28,231 bases of DNA from JAZQQB01 sp045628865 (GTDB taxonomy: Bacteria > Bacillota > Clostridia > Lachnospirales > Lachnospiraceae), in NCBI GenBank assembly GCA_045628865.1, contig JAZQQB010000001.1:1-28231 (forward strand), given 5' to 3'. Numbering within the stretch: the stretch's first letter is position 1; each line of letters starts with the position of its first letter. A program made the position numbers and the translations under genes. The notes below the pieces were generated by a model, which was not told where the DNA came from, did not search any database, and saw nothing but the letters and a program-made list of their open reading frames with translations. Shown here in pieces: positions 14,764 to 22,619 of the stretch.

Positions 14764-16158
14764 TTATTCCAATTCAGCCAAATGATACCAAAGCTTATAT
14801 GCTTCCATATCATTTGCATAGGATCCAAGGAAATCTAATTTGTACAAATAAACATATACATGGTCAACTACATCCTCAGAAGTGAAATCCGTTCCTACTT
14901 CATATGCTTTTTCAAATCCAGTTTCATCAAGCACATAACCATCAATATCAAAACCAAAATCCTCAAACATATTCAGTTTTTCAGTAAACTCTTCTGATGC
15001 GATCAAATCTGCCTGTGTCTGATCCTCTGCATATATTTGGAAAGTAATGATTGCAAAAATATTGCGCTTTACAGGACCTGAATAGTCATAAACTGTGGTA
15101 AACTTCTCTGTATTCTTTGTTTCTTCTGTCATATATTCGATAAAATCGCAATCACTTTCATAGTAATTTGAAAATACCATAGAACCACTATATGCATAAT
15201 TTGAAATCAGCAACATATCACCATTTGGTACATCATCAAATAATTGCACAAAAGCATCATAGGATGCTTCTACAATATCATCTACCTGAACGTTATCATA
15301 AAATGTTCTTCCAATATATTTGTAATCATCTCCCTTAATTCCATTATCAATTGCGGAATAAGTATCGCTTTCGTCTTTTTCTGTACCATCATCAATATCA
15401 AACCATATTTTACCACAAAAATCCGAATTTGAAGAAAGAGTAACATCATAACCATATACAACTGGATCAACAGCCCATTCTGGAGTTTCCCCATTTTCAT
15501 CTGTGATAGTTACAGTAAAATATTCTTTTTTCTCACTTTTTTCAAAAACAAACTCGTCCAGTTCATAAGAATAGCCATACTTATCATTTAACCAATTCAC
15601 ATATTCTTCTTTACTATTCTCCAAAAACTCATCTCTTGACATTCCCGCAAATGGATCTTCATCCTCTGGCTGAGTTTCTTCCTCAACTTCACTTTCCTCT
15701 TCTATTTCGGATTCCACCTCTGTCTGAGTCTCTAACTCTTCTTGCGTTTCAGTTTCTTTTGATGATTCTATCTTAGATGTATTCTCTTTGTTCGAATTCT
15801 TATCTTTTTTTGAAAAAACGAAAAAAAGAACTCCGCCTAAAATAGCAAGAACCACCAAAATGATCGCAATGATCAATCCTTTTTTCTTTTTTGGTGACTG
15901 TGGCATCTCACCATTCATCTGATTATTTCCCATATACATTTGCGGACCTGCTTGTGGATATACACCACCATTCATCTGAAACTGTCCCTGTGGCTGCACT
16001 GGCACATTCATCTGCGGCATCCCCTGTGGCTGCACTGGCATATTCATCTGCGGCATCCCCTGTGGCTGTGCTGACACATTCATCTGCGAATTCGCACATC
16101 TTGGACACTGTTCAAGATTTTCTTCATATTCAAAAAAACATTTTGGACATACTTTCAT
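14764..16158 (-). CDS. Zinc-ribbon single-pass membrane protein, function unknown
   Basis: A 464-residue protein. An N-terminal zinc ribbon has Cys4, Cys7, Cys18 and Cys21. A Gln/Pro/Met-rich segment with three near-identical 12-residue repeats follows, then a membrane helix (about 94-115) after KKKK, a very acidic Glu/Thr-rich linker, and a C-terminal domain starting near KEEYVNWLNDKYGY that should lie outside. The KKKK before the helix predicts a cytoplasmic zinc ribbon. The C-terminal domain resembles that of the 26258-27223 protein (KEFVSYLNAKYSEDYQ). ATG 16158 follows AAAGGAG at seven bases; the in-frame TTG at 16176 is less likely. No function is recognised; a sensor or stress-related role is only a guess. 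Confidence 0.8.
   Translation of the reverse strand: MKVCPKCFFEYEENLEQCPRCANSQMNVSAQPQGMPQMNMPVQPQGMPQMNVPVQPQGQFQMNGGVYPQAGPQMYMGNNQMNGEMPQSPKKKKGLIIAIILVVLAILGGVLFFVFSKKDKNSNKENTSKIESSKETETQEELETQTEVESEIEEESEVEEETQPEDEDPFAGMSRDEFLENSKEEYVNWLNDKYGYSYELDEFVFEKSEKKEYFTVTITDENGETPEWAVDPVVYGYDVTLSSNSDFCGKIWFDIDDGTEKDESDTYSAIDNGIKGDDYKYIGRTFYDNVQVDDIVEASYDAFVQLFDDVPNGDMLLISNYAYSGSMVFSNYYESDCDFIEYMTEETKNTEKFTTVYDYSGPVKRNIFAIITFQIYAEDQTQADLIASEEFTEKLNMFEDFGFDIDGYVLDETGFEKAYEVGTDFTSEDVVDHVYVYLYKLDFLGSYANDMEAYKLWYHLAELE
15987..16094. repeat. Three 36-bp tandem repeats within the zinc-ribbon gene
   Basis: Units begin at 15987, 16023 and 16059 with cctgtggctg and are nearly identical. They encode the repeated QPQGMPQMN pattern between the zinc ribbon and the membrane helix. 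Being in multiples of three, copy changes would lengthen or shorten the linker without breaking the frame. Confidence 0.85.
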
Positions 16159-16205
16159 ACATTTTCTCCTTTTCAATTCTACTATCTTTCTATACGATGA
16201 AAATC

Positions 16206-16234
16206 AGTATATTTATGGGGAAAGATACCAACAA
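16206..16234 (-). promoter_or_regulatory. Candidate promoter of the zinc-ribbon membrane gene
   Basis: On the minus strand TTGTTG (16229-16234) and TATACT (16206-16211) are 17 bases apart. The start codon is 48 bases downstream. Confidence 0.45.
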
Positions 16235-16240
16235 TTGCAA

Positions 16241-16269
16241 ATTCAAGAACGCCAGGAGCGTTCTTGAAT
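16241..16269. terminator. Perfect 12-bp hairpin upstream of the zinc-ribbon gene
   Basis: ATTCAAGAACGC (16241-16252) is the exact reverse complement of 16258-16269, with a five-base loop. It sits just upstream of the candidate promoter and downstream of the broken gene ending at 16603, so it may end that transcript on the minus strand (followed by TTTGCAATTG). The T-run is weak; an operator is the alternative. Confidence 0.45.
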
Positions 16270-16329
16270 CTTTCGTGTCTCTTTTATACTAATTATAATT
16301 GATGATTACTTGAATAAGCAACAACTTCA

Positions 16330-16545
16330 TCTGCACAAGCGGGCGCATCCCCCGGAGGGGCTTTGTGAGCACTTAAAGCTTTCTGACTATTGATTTTTTG
16401 TAACAGTTCAGAGGTAGCCATAAACACTTGCTGTTTATGGCGTAAATACATGATTCAATGAGCAAATCCCATCGCCGTTGGCGATTTCGCATGGATTTGC
16501 GTTTTGTTCTATGAAGGGTACTGAACCAAAGTTACGATTTTTTTA
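16330..16545 (+). ncRNA. Folded multi-hairpin element, possible structured RNA or interspersed repeat
   Basis: The 444-bp gap between 16159 and 16602 has no gene but holds a striking set of pairings. An outer stem joins GTAAC (16400-16404) to GTTAC (16531-16535) and GTTCAG (16406-16411) to CTGAAC (16521-16526). Inside it are GCCATAAACA/TGTTTATGGC (16417-16441) and a double stem GCAAATCC/GGATTTGC (16462-16500) enclosing ATCGCC/GGCGAT. A T7 run follows at 16538-16544, so a plus-strand RNA would end like a terminator. A GC-rich hairpin around CCCCCGGAGGGG lies just before (16333-16367). The GC content is higher than in the flanks. I cannot name the family; a mobile repeat with hairpin ends is the main alternative. 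Confidence 0.45.
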
Positions 16546-16602
16546 TTTTCTTTCATTTATCAATAGCTTTTCATTTGACCTTCATTAGATAATTTTCATC
16601 TG

Positions 16603-16806
16603 TTACATTACGATAAAAATGACCTCTCCATCGCTACATATATCCGAAATGATTTTATCTTTATCCTGTTTAATCTCATCTTCACTATAGTAAAAAATAC
16701 TTCTCATCCTGAATCTTACAAACGTTTATAACACCCATCTCACCTGTTCTTTCACTGGATAACTGATAAACACCTTCACCATTTTTCTTAGTGTTAGCAT
16801 CTAAAT
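16603..16806 (-). pseudogene. 3' part of an unknown gene broken by the IS3-family element
   Basis: The minus strand reads QDLDANTKKNGEGVYQLSS... and then, after one extra T in a T6 run near 16693, continues as YYSEDEIKQDKDKII...VIFIVM to a TAA at 16605-16603. It is the continuation of the frame that ends inside the IS at 18090. Removing the IS and one copy of the AAAT target duplication joins the two parts, although a second one-base shift close to the junction must also be assumed. The gene is therefore dead at three points. The protein is not recognised; the piece is acidic, with no membrane helix. Confidence 0.6.
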
Positions 16807-16869
16807 AGTACAAAACAAAATGAGATATTCCTTAAAATGTTATATAATCAACAAGAGGAGGAACTCATT

Positions 16870-17169
16870 ATGTCTCGTAAAAATAATCAACACACAAAGC
16901 AATTCAAGTTGGATGCTGTCAACTATCGAAAGGAACATCCTGATCTTACTCAGGTTGAATGTGCCAAAAATCTTGGAATCGGTGTGAGTACCCTTGCTAA
17001 ATGGGAAGCTCAATTCCGTAACAATGAAGGCGACATTCCTGTTAGAGGATCAGGCAACTATGAATCAGACGAAGCTAAAGAGATCGCTCGTCTAAAACGT
17101 GAGCTCCGTGATGCTCAGGATGCGCTTGATGTGTTAAAAAAAGCCATCGGCATTCTGGGAAAAGACTAA
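16870..17169 (+). CDS. IS3-family transposase OrfA (helix-turn-helix subunit)
   Basis: A 99-residue protein with an N-terminal helix-turn-helix: KQFKLDAVNYRKEHP and ECAKNLGIGVSTLAKWEAQF. A C-terminal leucine-zipper-like coil follows (EIARLKRELRDAQDALDVLKK). It binds the IS ends. ATG 16870 has GGAGGAACTC upstream, so the in-frame ATG at 16837 is not needed. Near its 3' end an A7 run (17136-17142) lets ribosomes shift by -1 into orfB to make the fused transposase. Confidence 0.9.
   Translation: MSRKNNQHTKQFKLDAVNYRKEHPDLTQVECAKNLGIGVSTLAKWEAQFRNNEGDIPVRGSGNYESDEAKEIARLKRELRDAQDALDVLKKAIGILGKD
17136..17142 (+). promoter_or_regulatory. Probable -1 programmed frameshift site (A7) between orfA and orfB
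   Basis: The orfA frame reads TTA AAA AAA GCC across the A7 run. A -1 slip enters the orfB frame, which is open from this point to 18071 without a good start codon of its own near its N-terminus. This is the standard control of OrfAB production in IS3 elements. Confidence 0.6.
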
Positions 17170-18071
17170 CAGAAGCTATCTATACAGAGGTTTCTGCTAA
17201 GGTAGAGGCGTCTAAAGTTACTGGGCACCGCGTCTCTACTTCCGGAATACTGAAATTTTTAGGTGTGTCTCGCTCTGGATATCGCTCTTTTCTTAATCGA
17301 AAAGTTTCTGCCACCAAGCAACGCAAGGAAGCAGTCAAAAAGAAAATCCAGACTATCTATGATGATTCTAAACAGAATTACGGCGCTCCTAAAATCACTC
17401 AGGAACTTCGCAAATCTGGCGAAACCATTGCTGAACGCACTGTAGGTAAATACATGCGTGAAATGGGAATTAAAGCTCAGTGGATAAAGCCTTGGACTAC
17501 TACAACCAGGGATTCTGATTTTAGTAATGAGCTACACAACATCCTTGATGAGCAATTTAACCCAGAACGTCCTAACGCTGTATGGTGTACCGATATCACT
17601 TATATTTGGACTCAAGATGGTTTCGTTTACCTTAATTGCGTTATGGATTTATTTGCCAGGAAAATCATTGCCTGGACTCTTGCAGACACTATGGAAGTGT
17701 CTACCGTTATTGAAACAATTAATAAAGCTAAGGCCCGTCGCAATACCGATTTGCCTTTGATAATACATAGTGATCGTGGCAGCCAGTATGTTTCAAATGC
17801 CTGGCGTAAAGCCACAGAATCAATGCAACGCAGTTATTCTCATAGCGGTTATCCATATGATAACGCTTGCATTGAATCATTTCATTCTCTAATCAAGAGA
17901 GAGTGGTTGAACCGCTTCAATATAAGAAACTATCATCATGCCTACAGGCTTGTTTTTGAATATATCGAAGCGTTCTATAACACTGTCAGAATTCATAGTC
18001 ATTGTGATTATATGTCTCCTGACGAATTTGAAAAACTGTATGAAAAGGTAAATGTTTTGCCGGCAGCTTAG
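17142..18071 (+). CDS. IS3-family transposase OrfB (DDE integrase core)
   Basis: The frame is open from the slip site and gives about 309 residues when fused to OrfA. It begins in SGKRLTEAIYTEVSAK, then has a HTH_21-like region (YGAPKITQELRKSGETIAER) and an rve integrase core. The DDE triad is visible: Asp in WCTDITYIW, Asp in IIHSDRGSQY and Glu in DNACIESFHSLIKRE. The core looks complete, so the element may be mobile. A GTG at 17265 opens an internal start but would drop the N-terminal part. It catalyses cut and joining of the IS ends. Confidence 0.88.
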   Translation, partial: SHRHSGKRLTEAIYTEVSAKVEASKVTGHRVSTSGILKFLGVSRSGYRSFLNRKVSATKQRKEAVKKKIQTIYDDSKQNYGAPKITQELRKSGETIAERTVGKYMREMGIKAQWIKPWTTTTRDSDFSNELHNILDEQFNPERPNAVWCTDITYIWTQDGFVYLNCVMDLFARKIIAWTLADTMEVSTVIETINKAKARRNTDLPLIIHSDRGSQYVSNAWRKATESMQRSYSHSGYPYDNACIESFHSLIKREWLNRFNIRNYHHAYRLVFEYIEAFYNTVRIHSHCDYMSPDEFEKLYEKVNVLPAA

Positions 18072-18089
18072 CTGGCAAAACTTCTCATT

Positions 18090-18720
18090 TTAATTTGTAC
18101 TAAATCTTGACACAGGACCAATTTGATTATACAATGCCTCTGCAATCAATTCTTTTTCATACAAAACTTGATTTACTTTGTCAAGTGACCAACCTTCATA
18201 CAAATCATTATAATCATCATCCATATCTACAAGCATATCCGCAACTGCTTGTAAATAACAAGAAGATAGCTGGGCAACAATTCTATTTTGATATTCACTA
18301 CCATTATCAGTAAGAGAAACTAACATTCCGTCACTATTTCCGTGTTTGGTTGCAGAAGCTTCCAATACACTTTCCAATGTATTAAAGCAACATGAATTAT
18401 GTGTTTTATTATTTTCAAGTGCCCTTAAAAAACCACACAACCCTGCAATCGTACTATCTGATATTAGATTATTATCTAGACTAAACATTTCTACGAAATC
18501 ACCTTCACACATCTGTTTAATAAAATAAATATCATTATCTGTTGCGACTGTCATTCTATACAGTTCTAAATTGTAAGCATCATTAACACCCATATTTTTT
18601 AGAGAAGCCATGTAACTGTCTGGAATTAGTTCGTTTAGATCAACAGAGGTAATGGTTATTTGTTTTTTGTCATCACTAATTGTAAATTTATAGTGCCCTT
18701 CTTCAAATAAATTTGAAAAA
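18090..18720 (-). pseudogene. 5'-truncated, IS-interrupted gene of unknown function
   Basis: The minus-strand frame is open from 18720, where IS66 sequence begins, down to a stop contributed by the IS at 18090. It starts as FSNLFEEGHYKFTISDDKKQ, so the true start is lost; the ATG at 18611 (MASLKNMGVND) is internal, without a clear ribosome site. The rest includes NDIYFIKQMCEGDF, an alpha-helical middle and an acidic VDMDDDYNDLYEGW stretch. No signal peptide or membrane helix is seen in what remains. I do not recognise the family. The gene is broken by IS66 loss at one end and the IS3-type element at the other, with its tail at 16603-16806. Confidence 0.6.
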
Positions 18721-19152
18721 GCGGTGAACTATGCTCAAAATCACCAGGATAGTCTGCGCACATATCTGCAGGATGGTCGTTGCGAATTATCCAACAATGC
18801 TGCAGAACGAAAAGCCAAGGCCTATGCAATCGGAAGAAAGAATTCTCTCTTCCATACATCTGTCGATGGAGCAAAGGCAAGCAGTATCGTATACAGTCTG
18901 GTAGAGACTGCAAAAGCAAATGATCTGAACGTGTTCCAATATATCTATACATTGCTGTTATACATGCCGGGTTATAAAAATGAGCCCGCAGGCATCGAAA
19001 AACTACTGCCATGGAGTGATTTTATCAAGGAACACTGTACCGGATTGATAGATGTTGAAAATGTAACGGTTGAGAATCATCCTGATCTGGCCGTTTAAAT
19101 TTTAAATCATAGGCGATGGGTAAAGCTATACGCTATTTTATTCATCGCTTAC
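18721..19152 (+). mobile_element. IS66-family remnant: transposase C-terminus and right end
   Basis: The only coding part left (18721-19098, 125 codons) is the end of an IS66 TnpC transposase: CELSNNAAERKAKAYAIGRK, FHTSVDGAKASSIVYSLVET and the helical tail to HPDLAV. The Glu in NNAAER is the last residue of the DDE triad. After the stop, the minus strand at 19152 begins GTAAGCGATGAA, and GTAAGCG is the hallmark terminal sequence of IS66 elements, so the right end is probably intact. The left four fifths are missing. It abuts the truncated gene at 18720, marking a deletion junction. Confidence 0.8.
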
Positions 19153-19226
19153 GGAGGTCCTTTATCAATCATTTCATCGCAAAACGCTATTTTCAGCAAC
19201 ATTCTTGTTCTATTATACTTTTCCCA

Positions 19227-20057
19227 CTATTCGATTATCGTAGCCTGATTAATTTTACATTCTTCAAATGTACTGTCAGATATCTTCACTTCATTCCAAG
19301 TTTTATTCACCTTGATTTCTTTCATAGCCGAACATTTAAAAAACATGGAATCCAAGTTTTCAACACTTGTAAAATCAAAAGAAGTCAAATCCAATTCTTC
19401 AAGAGCTATATCTTGCGAAAACATACGATCCATCTTCACAACATTTTTTGTATCAAAACAAGACAAATCTATCGCGCGTAATAAATAACAACCTGTAAAC
19501 ATTGCACTCATATCTGTCACTTTATCTGTGTGAAAAAAAGATACATCAACATTCTCCAGTTTCTCACAATACGCAAACATACCTGACATATCCTCAACAT
19601 TCGAGGTATCAAAATCTCCAAAATCAATTTTCTCTAGGCTTTTACAATTGGCAAATAAAGCAGACATGTCTGTAACCTGACTGGTATCCTGATCAGATAG
19701 ATCCACATAAAGCAGGGCATTATTTCGAAAAAGTACACTCATGGAATGCATATTTTTCACATTTACATAAGCTGCTTTAGCATCCACATACTCATCCTGC
19801 CATGGAGCTCCCCTAAAGTTAGAATCTTCTGCTGTCAAATCCTCTCCAGACAATAATAGAATACCATCTGTCGTAACCTGCCATTTAACACCAGCGTATT
19901 CACCAGACAAACGCACTTCATAATCCGTTTTCCCTGCCTTTATTTCTTCAATTTTAGCTTTATAGTCCTCTACTCCTAATGTTTTTTGCTTCCCACATCC
20001 GCCAAGCAAAATGGTACATATCATTACACATAATAAAAATTTTTGTATCCTAATCAT
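19227..20057 (-). CDS. BspA-like leucine-rich-repeat lipoprotein (short paralogue)
   Basis: A 276-residue predicted lipoprotein. The signal peptide ends in ILLGGC with the lipid-bearing Cys at 21. A lead domain with YEVRLSGEYAGVKWQV and GAPWQDEY is followed by about five BspA/DUF285 repeats (FDTSNVEDMSGMFAYCEKLENVD type). The C-terminal cap reads EIKVNKTWNEVKISDSTFEE. Such repeats usually sit on the cell surface and bind host or bacterial ligands. It shares its whole layout with the two genes upstream but is more diverged and has fewer repeats. The ATG at 20057 is preferred to 20129 because it starts at the signal peptide. It lies 35 bases after the upstream paralogue and is probably last in the operon. 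Confidence 0.87.
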   Translation of the reverse strand: MIRIQKFLLCVMICTILLGGCGKQKTLGVEDYKAKIEEIKAGKTDYEVRLSGEYAGVKWQVTTDGILLLSGEDLTAEDSNFRGAPWQDEYVDAKAAYVNVKNMHSMSVLFRNNALLYVDLSDQDTSQVTDMSALFANCKSLEKIDFGDFDTSNVEDMSGMFAYCEKLENVDVSFFHTDKVTDMSAMFTGCYLLRAIDLSCFDTKNVVKMDRMFSQDIALEELDLTSFDFTSVENLDSMFFKCSAMKEIKVNKTWNEVKISDSTFEECKINQATIIE

Positions 20058-20092
20058 AATTATCTTCTTATCCCAAAACTTCTCCCTGTCTC

Positions 20093-21286
20093 TTACTCTC
20101 CAACAATGGTAACATGATCGACCCCACAATTTTCAAATACAGTTTCATCCACGATGTCATCGTGCCAGGTATTGTTTACCTTGATTTCTGTTAATTCTGA
20201 TGCATCTTGGAACATCTTTTTTATTTCTGTAATATTAGTAAAATCAAAAATGGAAATATCTATTTCCTTTAAATTACTACATCCATAAAACATGTGTGAT
20301 AAAGAAGCCGCTTTTGATGTATCAAAACTAGAAATATTTACAGTTTGTAAATTTTCATTATCAATAAACATCCCACTAATTTTTTCTGCTTTTGACGTAT
20401 CAAAACCTGATAAATCCACTTCTTCCAATAAATAACAATATGCAAACATCATACCCATATCCACCACCTGACTGGTATCAAAATTACTTAGATCAATTGT
20501 CGTAAGGTTTTTACAATCTGCAAACATATATGACATATCATTCACATTAGAGGTATTAAAATTTGACACGTCTATTTTTTCCAATGAACTGCAACAATAA
20601 AACAAACATTGCATATTCACAACATTACTTGTATCAAAACTGGAAACATCAATCTCTTTTAATTGATTAGAGCCTGAAAACATACATAACATATTTTCAA
20701 CCTTTGATGTATCAAAAGAAGATAAATCCAATACCTCTAGTGAACAACAAGAATCAAACATCCCTGCCATACTGACTACATTTTGTGTATCAAAGCTGGA
20801 TAGATCAAGTTCCTGCAAACTCTCGCAATAAGAAAAAACGCACTCCATATCTGTCACTTTACTGGTATCCATATCTGATATATCAACATAAAGTACTTTA
20901 TTCATAAAACGAAGCAGGTCCTTCATTGTCGTTGCATTTTGAATATTCACATACACACCTTCGGCATTATAGCACTCACTAGACCAAGGGGCACCTGTAA
21001 AGCCCGCTCCATTGGTCAATTCTTCTCCTGTAAGGATTAAAATCTTTTTATCTGTCAATTCCCATTTAACGCCTAAATATTCACCACTTTTCTCAACAAC
21101 ATAAGATCCACCGTTCTTGATCTGTTCCACATCCTGCTGCACTTGTAAATACTTTTTGTCTTCCTTGGCATTTTTCATCCACTCTTCCATATCGCTTGGC
21201 GTTTTTTCACTCTTTTGTCCACAAGATGTACCGAATACAATACTAATGATAAGCATACAAATAATCGCTTTTTTGTTCATTTTCAT
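20093..21286 (-). CDS. BspA-like leucine-rich-repeat lipoprotein (tandem copy A)
   Basis: A 397-residue paralogue with signal peptide MKMNKKAIICMLIISIVFGT and a probable lipid Cys22 (GTSC, a weaker lipobox). A coiled acidic segment, a lead domain with SGEYLGVKWEL and GAPWSSE, and about nine repeats of 23-24 residues follow (FDTSKVENMLCMFSGSNQLKEID type). The cap is EIKVNNTWHDDIVDETVFEN. GGGGGAG lies six bases before ATG 21286. Its DNA is nearly identical to copy B in both end regions and has drifted more in the repeats. The start overlaps the end of a 59-codon ORF by 44 bases. Confidence 0.88.
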   Translation of the reverse strand: MKMNKKAIICMLIISIVFGTSCGQKSEKTPSDMEEWMKNAKEDKKYLQVQQDVEQIKNGGSYVVEKSGEYLGVKWELTDKKILILTGEELTNGAGFTGAPWSSECYNAEGVYVNIQNATTMKDLLRFMNKVLYVDISDMDTSKVTDMECVFSYCESLQELDLSSFDTQNVVSMAGMFDSCCSLEVLDLSSFDTSKVENMLCMFSGSNQLKEIDVSSFDTSNVVNMQCLFYCCSSLEKIDVSNFNTSNVNDMSYMFADCKNLTTIDLSNFDTSQVVDMGMMFAYCYLLEEVDLSGFDTSKAEKISGMFIDNENLQTVNISSFDTSKAASLSHMFYGCSNLKEIDISIFDFTNITEIKKMFQDASELTEIKVNNTWHDDIVDETVFENCGVDHVTIVGE

Positions 21287-21422
21287 CTGCAACTCCCCCC
21301 ATTCTGATCCATTCATATAATCTGCCAATAAAATCCAAACCATGTTGTTTAAACTGCGCGGTACCCATTGTTGACTGCGCTGGAGTTGGTGTAATATACA
21401 TAGCGTGTTCCTTCCTGCTCAT
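21243..21422 (-). CDS. Possible 59-residue protein, fused upstream-gene fragment
   Basis: ATG 21422 follows the stop of BspA copy B directly (GGAGAGTAAATG), with the ribosome site in that gene's last codons. The product begins MSRKEHAMYITPTPAQSTMG and ends YEWIRMGGVADENEQKS...YAYH. The last 24 residues are identical to the end of the Rpn-remnant ORF at 22576, because the tandem duplication copied that tail with copy B. The first 35 residues come from another source and match nothing I recognise. It overlaps the start of BspA copy A in another frame and could couple its translation; it may have no function as a protein. Confidence 0.4.
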   Translation of the reverse strand: MSRKEHAMYITPTPAQSTMGTAQFKQHGLDFIGRLYEWIRMGGVADENEQKSDYLYAYH

Positions 21423-22619
21423 TTACTCTCCAACAATGGTAACATGATCGACCCCACAATTTTCAAATACAGTTTCATCCACGATGTCATCGTGCCAGGT
21501 ATTGTTTACTTTGATTTCTGTTAATTCTGATGCATCCTTAAACATTTCTTTCACTTTTGTAATATTAGTAAAATCAAAATTGGAAATATCTATTTCCTTT
21601 AAATTACTACATCCTAAAAACATATACGTGAAATATGTCATTTTTGATGTATCAAAAGTAGATAGATTTACAGATTGTAAACTTCTATTACTAACAAACA
21701 TTCCACTAATATCCTCTGCATTAGATGTATCAAAGCTTGATAAATCTACTTCTTCCAGTAAATAACAATACGCAAACATATTACTCATATCCACCACTTG
21801 ACTGGTATCAAAGTTACTTACATCTATGGTGGAGAGACTATCACAATCGGCAAACATACATGACATATCATTTACCTTGGAAGTATCAAAGCTGGACACA
21901 TCTATTTTTTCCAATGAACTACAACAATAAAACATATCCTTCATATTCACCACATTACTTGTATCAAAACTGGATAGATCAAGTTCTTTTAATTGATTAG
22001 ATCCTGCAAACATACATAACATATTTTCAACCTTTGATGTATCAAAGGAAGATAAGTCTAATGCCTCTAGGGAACGGCAGGCATCAAACATCCCAGTCAT
22101 ATTCACTACATTTTGTGTATCAAAGCTAGATAGGTTAAGTTCCTTTAGACTTTCACAATTAGAAAAAACACACTCCATATCTATCACTTTACTGGTATCC
22201 ATATCTGATAGATCAACATAAAGTACTTCTCTCATATAATGAAGCAAATCCTTCATTGTCGTTGCATTTTGAATATTGACATACACACCCTCGGCATTAT
22301 AGCACTCACTAGACCAAGGGGCATCTGTAAAGCCCGCTCCATTGGTCAATTCTTCTCCTGTAAGGATTAATATCTTTTTATCTGTAAATTCCCATTTAAC
22401 GCCTAAATATTCACCACTTTTTTCAACAGTGTAAGATTGATCACCTTTCTTGATCTGTTCCACATTCTGCTGCACTTGTAAATACTTTTTGTCTTCCTTG
22501 GCATTTTTTATCCACTCTTCCATATCGCTTGGCGTTTTTTCATTCTTTTGTCCACAAGATGTACCGAATACAATACTAATGATAAGCATACAAATAATCG
22601 CTTTTTTGTTCATTTTCAT
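21423..22619 (-). CDS. BspA-like leucine-rich-repeat lipoprotein (tandem copy B)
   Basis: A 398-residue protein with the same signal peptide and Cys22 as copy A, a lead domain with SGEYLGVKWEF and DAPWSSE, about nine BspA-type repeats, and the same cap. GGGGGGAG lies six bases before ATG 22619; the in-frame ATG at 22667 comes from the overlapping upstream ORF. Within the repeats several positions differ from copy A, mostly on exposed faces (for example MREVLYVDLSDMD against MNKVLYVDISDMD), so the copies may bind different ligands. It starts within the last 44 bases of the Rpn-remnant ORF. Confidence 0.88.
   Translation of the reverse strand: MKMNKKAIICMLIISIVFGTSCGQKNEKTPSDMEEWIKNAKEDKKYLQVQQNVEQIKKGDQSYTVEKSGEYLGVKWEFTDKKILILTGEELTNGAGFTDAPWSSECYNAEGVYVNIQNATTMKDLLHYMREVLYVDLSDMDTSKVIDMECVFSNCESLKELNLSSFDTQNVVNMTGMFDACRSLEALDLSSFDTSKVENMLCMFAGSNQLKELDLSSFDTSNVVNMKDMFYCCSSLEKIDVSSFDTSKVNDMSCMFADCDSLSTIDVSNFDTSQVVDMSNMFAYCYLLEEVDLSSFDTSNAEDISGMFVSNRSLQSVNLSTFDTSKMTYFTYMFLGCSNLKEIDISNFDFTNITKVKEMFKDASELTEIKVNNTWHDDIVDETVFENCGVDHVTIVGE

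Larger units (their letters stand above)
16807..18101 (+). mobile_element. Complete IS3-family insertion sequence, 1295 bp, with 4-bp target duplication
   Basis: The ends are inverted repeats matching at 17 of 19 positions (AGTACAAA, two mismatches, AAAATGAGA). They are flanked by AAAT at 16803-16806 and 18102-18105, a 4-bp target duplication typical of this family. It carries orfA and orfB in a -1 relation with an A7 slip site, and the transposase has all three acidic catalytic residues. It inserted into a minus-strand gene whose two halves lie on either side. The intact duplication and ORFs suggest a fairly recent insertion. Confidence 0.85.

Noticed and set aside
15891..16292. A 133-codon plus-strand open frame with Ala/Ser repeats
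   Set aside because: It is the antisense of the 36-bp repeats in the zinc-ribbon gene.
18656..19012. A 118-codon minus-strand open frame
   Set aside because: It is antisense to the clear IS66 transposase C-terminus and crosses the deletion junction.
19116..19481. A 121-codon plus-strand open frame after the IS66 remnant
   Set aside because: It overlaps the short lipoprotein gene on the opposite strand, whose repeats and cap are unmistakable.
19227..22619. The regular 70-bp-scale repeats as a CRISPR array
   Set aside because: The repeats are degenerate, in frame, and encode BspA-type LRR units; there are no unique spacers between exact repeats.
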